DNA of 5,400 nt, taken from Rubrobacter sp. GTDB taxonomy: Bacteria > Actinomycetota > Rubrobacteria > Rubrobacterales > Rubrobacteraceae. This document shows positions 1-4,864 of this stretch, one piece after another (the first letter of the stretch is position 1; the number at the start of each line of letters is the position of its first letter). The stretch spans positions 1 through 5,400 of the forward strand of contig JACDDK010000077.1 of assembly GCA_013817025.1 (NCBI GenBank), written 5' to 3'. The translations under genes were made by a program, and so were the position numbers. The notes beneath the pieces are model-generated. The model saw only the letters and a program-made list of their open reading frames with translations. It was not told where the DNA came from and did not search any database.

Positions 1-1265
1 AGAAGGAGCTGAAAGCGTATCTGCGGCGGTTGGAGGAAGCCAAAGCCCGGGATCACCGCAAGATCGGGCGGGATCTCGACCTGTTTACGTTCTCGCCGGA
101 CATCGGCGCGGGAATCCCGATCTTCCTCCCCAAAGGCGAGACGCTGCGACACTTGATGGAGACCTACGTGCGCGAGGTGCAGACGCGCCACGGCTACGAC
201 CACGTCTGGACCGGCCACCTCGCCAACGAGAGCCTGTACGTCAAGTCCGGCCACATCGAGCACTACCGCGAGGACATGTTCCCCCCGATGGTGGATGGCG
301 ACGCCCGCTATCGCCTCAAGCCCATGAACTGCCCCAGCCACATGACGCTCTTCAACACGCAGTCCCATTCCTACCGGGATCTCCCCCTGCGCTACGCGGA
401 GTTCGCCACGCTGTATCGCTACGAGAAGAGCGGTCAGCTAAACGGCCTCACGCGGGTACGCGCCCTCACCCAGGACGACGCGCACGTCTTCTGCACCGAG
501 GAACAGGTTCAGGAAGAGTTCGCCCGCGCCTTGGAGATCGTGCGCGAAGTCCTCGACACCTATGGCTTCGACGAATACCATGTGCGGCTCTCCTTACGCG
601 ACCGCGAATCCGGCAAGTACGTCGCCGACGACGAGAAGTGGACGCGGGCCGAGGAGGCGCTACGCACCGCCCTCGACGCCTCGGGGATACCCTACGAGCC
701 TGTGGAGGGCGAGGCGGCGTTCTACGGGCCGAAGGCCGACTTCATGGCGCGGGACGTACTCGGGCGCGAGTGGCAGCTATCCACGATTCAGGTGGACTTC
801 ATCCAGCCGTCGCGGCTCGGGTGCGAGTATGTCGGGGAGGATGGCGAGAAGCACACGCCGGTGCTGTTGCATCGGGCCGTTACGGGGACAACGGAGCGGT
901 TCATGGCCGTTCTTATCGAACACTACGCCGGCGCGTTCCCGTTGTGGCTGGCGCCCGTGCAAGCCGTTGTTATCTCCATTGCCGACCGGCACCTGGACTA
1001 CGCCCGCACGGTCCAGAAGACGCTCCGGGCTGCGGGAATGCGGGTCGAGGTGGACGATTCGATGAGCAGTATGCAGAAGAAGATCCGGGACAACGCCCGC
1101 CAGAAGGTGCCTTACTTGCTCATCGTCGGGGATGCGGAAGCGGGGGAGGGGACGGTCAACGTCCGCAAGCGGGGGGAGAAACAGCAGGAGGCTTTGGCGC
1201 TCGGGGAGTTTGTGGAGCGGACAAAAAAGGAGATTGCAGCGCGTGATCTTTATAGACAGCAGTAG
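1..1265 (+). CDS. thrS: Threonine--tRNA ligase, 5'-truncated by window edge
   Basis: Threonyl-tRNA synthetase, a cytoplasmic class II enzyme that charges tRNA-Thr. The frame is open from base 3 with no start, so the gene begins upstream. The missing part should hold the TGS domain and most of the editing domain. What remains starts at the family-typical junction LEEAKARDHRKIG (from base 30) and covers the catalytic core and C-terminal anticodon-binding domain. Counting Leu30-32 as residue 1, I see KPMNCPSH (98-104), motif 2 with RYEKSG and TQDDAHVFC (130-155), and motif 3 around LLHRAVTGTTERF (279-291). Cys101, His152 and His281 match the three zinc ligands of E. coli ThrRS (Cys334, His385, His511). 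The HGTP anticodon domain starts near APVQAVVIS (308). The stop is TAG at 1263-1265. The 3' end also carries the -35 box of the infC promoter. Identification is secure from family motifs. Confidence 0.97.
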   Translation, partial: KELKAYLRRLEEAKARDHRKIGRDLDLFTFSPDIGAGIPIFLPKGETLRHLMETYVREVQTRHGYDHVWTGHLANESLYVKSGHIEHYREDMFPPMVDGDARYRLKPMNCPSHMTLFNTQSHSYRDLPLRYAEFATLYRYEKSGQLNGLTRVRALTQDDAHVFCTEEQVQEEFARALEIVREVLDTYGFDEYHVRLSLRDRESGKYVADDEKWTRAEEALRTALDASGIPYEPVEGEAAFYGPKADFMARDVLGREWQLSTIQVDFIQPSRLGCEYVGEDGEKHTPVLLHRAVTGTTERFMAVLIEHYAGAFPLWLAPVQAVVISIADRHLDYARTVQKTLRAAGMRVEVDDSMSSMQKKIRDNARQKVPYLLIVGDAEAGEGTVNVRKRGEKQQEALALGEFVERTKKEIAARDLYRQQ

Positions 1266-1282
1266 CGAGGTCGCGGTATAAT
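1253..1282 (+). promoter_or_regulatory. Sigma-70-type promoter for infC operon
   Basis: A perfect TATAAT lies at 1277-1282. TAGACA at 1253-1258, five of six matches to TTGACA, lies 18 bases upstream. The -35 box overlaps the last thrS codons and the -10 box lies just after the thrS stop. The predicted transcript would start near 1289 and give a leader of roughly 90 bases before infC. It is the best housekeeping-type promoter seen in the window and probably drives infC through pheT. Assignment is by motif only. Confidence 0.72.
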
Positions 1283-1302
1283 AGCCGTCGTAGGTAGGGT
1301 CC

Positions 1303-1317
1303 GCGCCGTTCCGGCGC
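1303..1317 (+). promoter_or_regulatory. Leader hairpin 1 upstream of infC
   Basis: A perfect six-base-pair stem, GCGCCG (1303-1308) with CGGCGC (1312-1317), closes a TTC loop. It lies about 14 bases after the predicted transcription start. No T-run follows, so it is not a convincing intrinsic terminator for thrS. It may be part of a structured 5' leader. Confidence 0.45.
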
Positions 1318-1332
1318 CCGATTTAGAGTCGC

Positions 1333-1355
1333 TTGGGCGGGATAGTGGCCCCCAA
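1333..1355 (+). promoter_or_regulatory. Leader hairpin 2 upstream of infC
   Basis: TTGGG (1333-1337) plus GG (1339-1340) can pair with CC (1349-1350) plus CCCAA (1351-1355), giving seven pairs with one bulged C at 1338. The CCAA at 1352-1355 can instead pair with TTGG at 1364-1367, which enters the infC Shine-Dalgarno sequence. Two alternative structures are therefore possible. This resembles the layout of ribosomal-protein leader switches, such as the L20 leaders in front of infC in Firmicutes, but I cannot match it to a known leader family. Confidence 0.35.
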
Positions 1356-1365
1356 AACTAGTGTT

Positions 1366-1373
1366 GGAAGGAG
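1366..1373 (+). promoter_or_regulatory. infC ribosome binding site
   Basis: GGAAGGAG is a strong Shine-Dalgarno sequence. It decides the likely infC start: counting from its last base, the in-frame GTA at 1383 is nine bases away, ATT at 1407 is 33 away and GTG at 1434 is 60 away. Only the first distance is normal. Confidence 0.7.
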
Positions 1374-1382
1374 TGGTTTACA

Positions 1383-1967
1383 GTAGCCGCTGAAGAAGAA
1401 CCGAGGATTAACGGTCAGATCCGGGCACGCTCGGTGCGGTTGATCTCGGAGGACGGGACGCAACTTGGCACCAAGCACATCCGCGAGGCGATGGAAGTCG
1501 CCGAGAGCAAGGATCTCGACCTGGTCGAAGTCGCGCCGAACGCGACGCCGCCGGTCGTCCGCATCATGGACTACGGCAAAGCCAAGTACCAGAAGGAACA
1601 GGACCGTAAGGCTGCCCGCAAGAAGCAGGTCAACATCAACGTCCGGGAGATCAAGCTCCGGCCCAAGATAGGCGACCACGACTTCAACACCAAGCGCGGC
1701 CACGTCGAGCGTTTCTTAAGAGGTGGGGACAAGGTCAAGGTGACGATCATGTTCCGGGGCCGCGAGGTACAACACCCCGATCTCGGAGAGAAGTTGCTCG
1801 TTAGGCTCGCCGAAGACATAGACGAGATCGGGCGCATCGAGAGCCAACCGAACCTCGATGGCCGCAACATGGTCATGGTCGTGGCTCCCAAAAAGGAGAC
1901 GGAGAAGGCCAAAGAGGCCGCCGCCGAGCCGTCCGAGGACCGTCAGGAGAGCGGCGCTCGTAGCTAA
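1383..1967 (+). CDS. infC: Translation initiation factor IF-3, probable non-canonical start
   Basis: IF3 binds the 30S subunit, checks the start codon and initiator tRNA, and prevents early joining of 50S. The frame encodes the N-domain, beginning EPRINGQIRARSVRLI, with LVEVAPNATPP and IMDYGKAKY (about residues 46-69 counted from 1383). A basic helical linker KEQDRKAARKKQ follows, then the C-domain with KLRPKIGDHDFNTKRGHV and VTIMFRGRE, and a short charged tail. Total is about 194 residues. In this frame a TAG lies at 1359-1361 and there is no ATG, GTG or TTG before GTG 1434. Starting at 1434 would delete the conserved PRINGQIRARS segment. Actinobacterial IF3 proteins commonly begin ISxEPRIN; here the aligned stretch is VAAEEEPRIN, putting the start on GTA 1383, nine bases after the Shine-Dalgarno. 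ATT 1407 is the alternative rare start. The gene is certain, the start is not. Confidence 0.93.
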   Translation, partial: VAAEEEPRINGQIRARSVRLISEDGTQLGTKHIREAMEVAESKDLDLVEVAPNATPPVVRIMDYGKAKYQKEQDRKAARKKQVNINVREIKLRPKIGDHDFNTKRGHVERFLRGGDKVKVTIMFRGREVQHPDLGEKLLVRLAEDIDEIGRIESQPNLDGRNMVMVVAPKKETEKAKEAAAEPSEDRQESGARS

Positions 1968-1982
1968 CTAAAGAGACCAAGC

Positions 1983-2022
1983 CGACGCGGGACGTAACAG
2001 TTTGCTACAATACCCCGCGTTG
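1983..2022 (+). promoter_or_regulatory. Inverted repeat in infC-rpmI spacer
   Basis: ACGCGGG (1985-1991) is the exact reverse complement of CCCGCGT (2014-2020). The stem extends by a G-U (1984/2021) and a C-G (1983/2022) pair to nine pairs. The 22-base apical region can form a further GTA/TAC pairing (1994-1996 with 2006-2008) flanked by unpaired adenines. No T-run follows, so it is unlikely to be a terminator. Its position before rpmI-rplT is where E. coli carries an L20-binding translational control site, so an L20 or L35 feedback element is a reasonable guess. RNA function is not shown by the sequence alone. Confidence 0.45.
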
Positions 2023-2033
2023 CGGAGGCGACT

Positions 2034-2058
2034 GGCCTTAACTCCCGTGCCGTAAGCC
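2034..2058 (+). promoter_or_regulatory. Second, weaker hairpin before rpmI
   Basis: GGC-TTA (2034-2040, with C2037 bulged) can pair with TAAGCC (2053-2058) for six pairs around a 12-base loop. It sits about 30 bases before the rpmI ribosome binding site. Together with the upstream inverted repeat it makes most of this spacer potentially structured. It is modest in stability and could be chance. Confidence 0.25.
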
Positions 2059-2088
2059 CCGCTTTATGTAGATCAGCTTCAATGAAAC

Positions 2089-2095
2089 GTGGAGG
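2089..2095 (+). promoter_or_regulatory. rpmI ribosome binding site
   Basis: GTGGAGG contains a full GGAGG (2091-2095), five bases before the GTG at 2101. The GTG at 2089 is in frame with rpmI but forms part of this Shine-Dalgarno sequence, so it is not the start. Starting at 2101 gives the MPKMKTH N-terminus universal in L35. Confidence 0.75.
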
Positions 2096-2100
2096 ACATA

Positions 2101-2298
2101 GTGCCGAAGATGAAGACTCACTCGGGTGCCGCTGGGCGCTTCGAGGTAGGGAAGAAGGGAAAGGTTCGCCGCCGTCGCAGCGGTCACAACCACATCCTGG
2201 AAAAGAAATCCACCAAGCGTAAGCGCCACCTGAATACCGGAACGGTCATCCATTCTGCCGACGAGAAGCGTATCAAGCGCCTTCTAGGGGTGAGATAG
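2101..2298 (+). CDS. rpmI: 50S ribosomal protein L35
   Basis: L35 is a small, very basic component of the large ribosomal subunit. The 65-residue product is of normal family length and shows the typical N-terminus MPKMKTHSGAAGRF, the basic patch KVRRRRSGHNH, the KKSTKRKRHL segment and a C-terminus ending KRIKRLLGVR. It starts with GTG at 2101 after a good GGAGG; a longer in-frame reading from 2089 would use the Shine-Dalgarno itself as coding sequence. The stop is separated from rplT by one base, so rplT translation is probably coupled to it. The preceding 133-base spacer contains an inverted repeat that may control this gene and rplT. Confidence 0.96.
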   Translation: MPKMKTHSGAAGRFEVGKKGKVRRRRSGHNHILEKKSTKRKRHLNTGTVIHSADEKRIKRLLGVR

Positions 2299-2299
2299 C

Positions 2300-3088
2300 A
2301 TGGCACGCACCGCACGCAGCCTTCACGCCCGCAAAAAGCGCCGGAAGGTTCTGGAGCAGGCGAAGGGATACCGGGGTACCAAGAATAGCTCGTACAAACG
2401 GGCGAAGGAACAGGTCTGGAAGAGCGGGGTCTACGCTTACCAGGGGCGCAAGCAGCGCAAGCGAGACTTCCGGGCGTTGTGGATACAGCGCATCAACGCC
2501 GGCGCTCGCGAGCATGGGTTGTCGTACTCCCGGTTTATCCACGGGCTCAAGCTGGCGGAGATAGACCTGGACCGGAAGATCCTGGCCGACCTCGCGGCTA
2601 CCGAGCCCGAGATCTTCGCGGGCATCGTCGCTCAGGTCCAGAATGCCCTCGACGGCAACCCCGTCGAGACCCGCGTGAAAATCGAGCGCAGCGCCGAGCC
2701 GGTCGTACCGCCTCGTCCCAATCGCAGGTCTCGCAGGAAGCCCGCCGCAGAGTCCACGCCCGCCCCGGCCCCGGAAGTCGCGGCTGACGAAGTTGCCGTC
2801 GAAGCTCCGACGGCTGAGGTTGACGCCACCGAAGCCGCCGAGCGAAAGGCTGAGGAGTTGGACGTCGACATTAGCGAGGTCGAAGGTTCCGGCGCCGAGG
2901 GTCGTGTCTTGGTGGACGACGTGGAGGAAGCCGCCGACGAGCAGGGCAAAGTCAACGCGACCGAGGCCGCCGAGCGCAAGGCCACGGAGTTGAATGTGGA
3001 TCTCTCGATCATCGAAGGCACCGGCGCGAACGGTCGCATCACCGTAGAAGACGTGGAGACCGCCGCGAAGGCCGAGGAGTCCAAGTAG
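2300..3088 (+). CDS. rplT: 50S ribosomal protein L20 with C-terminal tandem E3-binding-like domains
   Basis: L20 binds 23S rRNA early in 50S assembly and, in E. coli and Bacillus, represses its own operon. Residues 1-118 are a complete L20: MARTARSLHARKKRRKVL, the GYRGTKNSSYKRAKEQV segment, RKQRKRDFRALWIQRINA and the globular end LSYSRFIHGLKLAEIDLDRK. Typical L20 stops near 118; this product has 262 residues. Residues 119-173 form a linker, first basic (NRRSRRK) then Ala/Pro/Glu-rich. Residues 174-212 and 218-256 are two copies of one domain, 27 of 39 positions identical, each with xATEAAERKA, VD[IL]S, EG[ST]GAxGR and [DE]DVE. That is the pattern of the peripheral-subunit-binding domain of 2-oxoacid dehydrogenase E2 proteins. 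The extension is in frame, uninterrupted and strongly acidic, unlike basic L20. AGGGGTGAG (2286-2294) inside rpmI is the ribosome binding site. L20 is certain; the extension's role is unknown. Confidence 0.95.
   Translation: MARTARSLHARKKRRKVLEQAKGYRGTKNSSYKRAKEQVWKSGVYAYQGRKQRKRDFRALWIQRINAGAREHGLSYSRFIHGLKLAEIDLDRKILADLAATEPEIFAGIVAQVQNALDGNPVETRVKIERSAEPVVPPRPNRRSRRKPAAESTPAPAPEVAADEVAVEAPTAEVDATEAAERKAEELDVDISEVEGSGAEGRVLVDDVEEAADEQGKVNATEAAERKATELNVDLSIIEGTGANGRITVEDVETAAKAEESK
2819..2935 (+). repeat. E3-binding-like domain copy 1 in rplT
   Basis: This encodes L20 residues 174-212. Helix 1 corresponds to ATEAAERKAEEL, followed by DVDISEVEGSGAEGR and the helix-2 region VDDVEEAA. The G-S-G-x-x-G-R core with a D-V-E after it is the hallmark of the E2 peripheral-subunit-binding fold. 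It repeats 132 bases downstream. Confidence 0.75.
2951..3067 (+). repeat. E3-binding-like domain copy 2 in rplT
   Basis: This encodes L20 residues 218-256, with ATEAAERKATEL, NVDLSIIEGTGANGR and VEDVETAA. It aligns without gaps to copy 1 (27 of 39 identical). Differences are mostly conservative (D/N, I/L, S/T, D/E), implying an internal duplication followed by selection to keep the fold. This copy is closer to the E2 consensus, with GTGANGRIT. Confidence 0.75.
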
Positions 3089-3129
3089 GAGACCTCGTTA
3101 TAGCTTGGCGGGATCGGCGCCCCCCGGCG

Positions 3130-3810
3130 ATGATTTCCGTATCCGAAACAAAGCGGTTCGCCCGGCTGCACCGCAAAAAGCATCGGGAGGCCGAGAAGAT
3201 CTTTCTGGCCGAGGGTGAGTCCGTAATCTCGGAAGCCCCGTCCCCGCCACTCAAAATTTTCTCCGACCCCGAGACCGTCCGCAAACTCTCCACTCTCGCG
3301 ACGCCCGCCGGTCCGGTCGCCGCTTTTCCGTTTCTGGACCGCCGACTGGAAGACTTACTTTCGACTGCGGAGCGGGTGCTGCTCTTGCACGGCGTTCAGG
3401 ACCCCGGAAACGTCGGGACCGCGATCCGGGCCGCCCACGCTTTCGGCGCGGCCGTGGCGCTATCGAAGGGATGCGCGGACCTCTACAATCCCAAGACCGT
3501 CCGCGGCACGATGGGATCCATCTTCCACGTCCCAATCGCCCGCGAGATCGAGACGATCGAGCTGTTAGACGAGGCACGCGAACACAATTTCACCCCGGTG
3601 GCCGCCGTGCCGGAAGGAGGCGTACCGCCGCGCTCCATGTCGGATGGAAAGACACTCATTCTGGTCGGCGCGGAGGGAGGGGGACTTCCGACGGCGGTCG
3701 TTGAGGCGTGTGACGAGCGGGTCACGATCTCCTCTTTAGCGGCCTCTTTGAACGCCGCAGTGGCCGCCGCGATACTTCTCCACGAGGCATATTCGCGTGT
3801 GCTACCATAG
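3130..3810 (+). CDS. SpoU/TrmH-family RNA 2'-O-methyltransferase
   Basis: A SAM-dependent methyltransferase of the trefoil-knot (SPOUT) class, likely methylating a ribose in rRNA. In 226 residues, the short N-terminal substrate-binding part (about 1-70) has the usual KRFARLHRKKHR and FLAEGE pattern. The catalytic domain shows motif 1 LLHGVQDPGNVGTAIRAA (85-102, key Asn94 and Arg100), motif 2 around KTVRGTMGSIFHVP (122-135) plus LILVGAEGGGLP (176-187), and motif 3 VTISSLAASLNAAVAAA (198-214). The usual Pro in the motif 3 IP pair is Ser here. It is somewhat shorter than common 250-270-residue relatives. A methyltransferase of this family follows rplT in Mycobacterium (tsnR), and B. subtilis ysgA/rlmP is next to pheS, so a 23S rRNA target is likely; the exact nucleotide cannot be read from sequence. 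No clear Shine-Dalgarno precedes ATG 3130, which is 41 bases after rplT. Confidence 0.92.
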   Translation: MISVSETKRFARLHRKKHREAEKIFLAEGESVISEAPSPPLKIFSDPETVRKLSTLATPAGPVAAFPFLDRRLEDLLSTAERVLLLHGVQDPGNVGTAIRAAHAFGAAVALSKGCADLYNPKTVRGTMGSIFHVPIAREIETIELLDEAREHNFTPVAAVPEGGVPPRSMSDGKTLILVGAEGGGLPTAVVEACDERVTISSLAASLNAAVAAAILLHEAYSRVLP

Positions 3811-3817
3811 CCCTCTG

Positions 3818-4846
3818 ATGTCGGCGGCGGAGCGCATAAAACAGCTTGAACACGAAGCCATATCGGCCATCGACAGCGCCCTCTCGACCGCCGTTCTCGA
3901 AGACCTTCGCGTAAAGTACCTGGGCCGCTCTTCCGAGCTTACCGGCATCAAGAAAAGCGTCGGCTCTTTGCCGACAGAGGAGCGCAAAGAGGTCGGCGGC
4001 ACGGCCAACCGTTCGTCCCGCGCCATCGAGGAAGCCTTGCGCGGGCGCGTTGAGCAACTAGCCGCTAAAGAGCGCGAAGCGAAGCTGGAGGCGGAGGCTG
4101 TGGACATCACCCTGCCCGGCACACCGTATCCGAGGGGGCATCTGCATCCCACGCAGCGGATCATCGACGAGGTCGTGGATTTTTTTGTCGGGCTTGGCTA
4201 CCGCGTCGCCGAAGGTCCCGAGGTCGAGACCGACTACTACAACTTCACCGCTCTCGGCATTCCGCCCGGCCATCCGGCTCGTACCATGCAGGATACGTTC
4301 TTTCTGGATGACGGGCTGGTGCTCAGGACTCAAACTTCGCCCATGCAGATAAGGACGATGCTCTCGCAGGAACCGCCGGTCTACGTGGTCTGTCCCGGCA
4401 AAACCTATCGGCGCGACTCTGATCCCACGCACAGTCCGATGTTTCATCAGATCGAAGGTCTGGCGGTCGATAAGGGCCTTACGCTCGGACATCTCAAAGG
4501 CACGCTCGCGGCGATGGCCCGGCACGTGTTCGGTGAGAGCGTCAAGATACGGCTGCGTCCGAGCTACTTCCAGTTCACCGAGCCTAGCGTGGAGTTGGAC
4601 GTGAGTTGTTTCGTTTGCGGCGGCTCGGATCCGGCTTGCAAGGTGTGTAAAGGTGCTGGTTGGTTGGAGATGCTCGGGGCTGGGATGGTGGATCCGGGCG
4701 TTCTCGAAGAGGTCGGCTACGACCCCGAGGAGTACACCGGCTTCGCGTTCGGGATGGGGCCGGATCGCATGGCGATGGTCAAGTATGGTATCCCGGATTT
4801 ACGCCTCTTTTTCGAAGGTGATCTCCGCTTCCTGCAACAGTTTTAG
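3818..4846 (+). CDS. pheS: Phenylalanine--tRNA ligase alpha subunit
   Basis: Catalytic subunit of the (alpha-beta)2 phenylalanyl-tRNA synthetase, a cytoplasmic class II enzyme. From ATG 3818 it has 342 residues, the normal length. The N-terminal coiled coil that binds tRNA-Phe covers about 1-95 (KQLEHEAISAI, then LRVKYLGRSSELT). The catalytic part includes HPTQRIIDEVVDFF (motif 1 region), LRTQTSPMQIR, motif 2 YRRDSDPTHSPMFHQIEG (about 197-214) and motif 3 GFAFGMGPDRMAM (about 308-320). Four cysteines, 264, 267, 274 and 277, form C-x2-C-x6-C-x2-C, a cluster also found in Bacillus-type PheS. The start is uncertain: ATG 3818 matches family length but has no Shine-Dalgarno. GTG 3797 would add seven residues, overlap the methyltransferase by 14 bases and sit nine bases after a weak GAGG (3784-3787). 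Either way translation is probably coupled to the upstream gene. Confidence 0.96.
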   Translation: MSAAERIKQLEHEAISAIDSALSTAVLEDLRVKYLGRSSELTGIKKSVGSLPTEERKEVGGTANRSSRAIEEALRGRVEQLAAKEREAKLEAEAVDITLPGTPYPRGHLHPTQRIIDEVVDFFVGLGYRVAEGPEVETDYYNFTALGIPPGHPARTMQDTFFLDDGLVLRTQTSPMQIRTMLSQEPPVYVVCPGKTYRRDSDPTHSPMFHQIEGLAVDKGLTLGHLKGTLAAMARHVFGESVKIRLRPSYFQFTEPSVELDVSCFVCGGSDPACKVCKGAGWLEMLGAGMVDPGVLEEVGYDPEEYTGFAFGMGPDRMAMVKYGIPDLRLFFEGDLRFLQQF

Positions 4847-4850
4847 TCTT

Positions 4851-4857
4851 AGAAGGG
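4851..4857 (+). promoter_or_regulatory. pheT ribosome binding site
   Basis: AGAAGGG lies seven bases before the TTG at 4865 and five bases after the pheS stop. Its spacing fixes TTG 4865 as the pheT start, giving the family-typical N-terminus MRVPLSWLREYV. Confidence 0.7.
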
Positions 4858-4864
4858 AATACTT

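Noticed and set aside
1303..1320. Intrinsic terminator for thrS at the GCGCCG/CGGCGC hairpin.
   Set aside because: No T-run follows the stem, and it lies downstream of the infC promoter in the leader, so read-through or a leader role is more likely.
1364..1393. Short reading frame TTG (or GTG 1373) to TGA overlapping the infC Shine-Dalgarno, which a +1 shift at CGC-TGA would join to infC.
   Set aside because: It has no ribosome binding site of its own, lacks the RF2-type CTT-TGA-C shift context with a close upstream Shine-Dalgarno, and its residues do not resemble an IF3 N-terminus. A base-calling error remains possible and is covered by the start-codon finding.
2006..2011. TACAAT as a possible -10 box for a separate rpmI-rplT promoter.
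   Set aside because: No acceptable -35 box lies 16-18 bases upstream, and the hexamer falls within the loop of the inverted repeat.
3089..3129. Possible terminator or regulatory hairpin between rplT and the methyltransferase (GGCGCC and GGCG/CGCC-like runs).
   Set aside because: No stable stem with a T-run can be drawn; only the short palindrome GGCGCC is present.
2632..3183. Long open frame of 183 codons on the minus strand across the rplT extension.
   Set aside because: It is the Ser/Ala-rich mirror of the repetitive Ala/Glu coding strand, has no family resemblance, and overlaps a plus-strand sequence with clear domain repeats.
4058..4525. Open frames on the minus strand within pheS (also 4799-5254 across the pheS end and pheT).
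   Set aside because: They lie opposite well-conserved pheS and pheT coding sequence and are expected from high G+C codon bias; no recognisable motifs.
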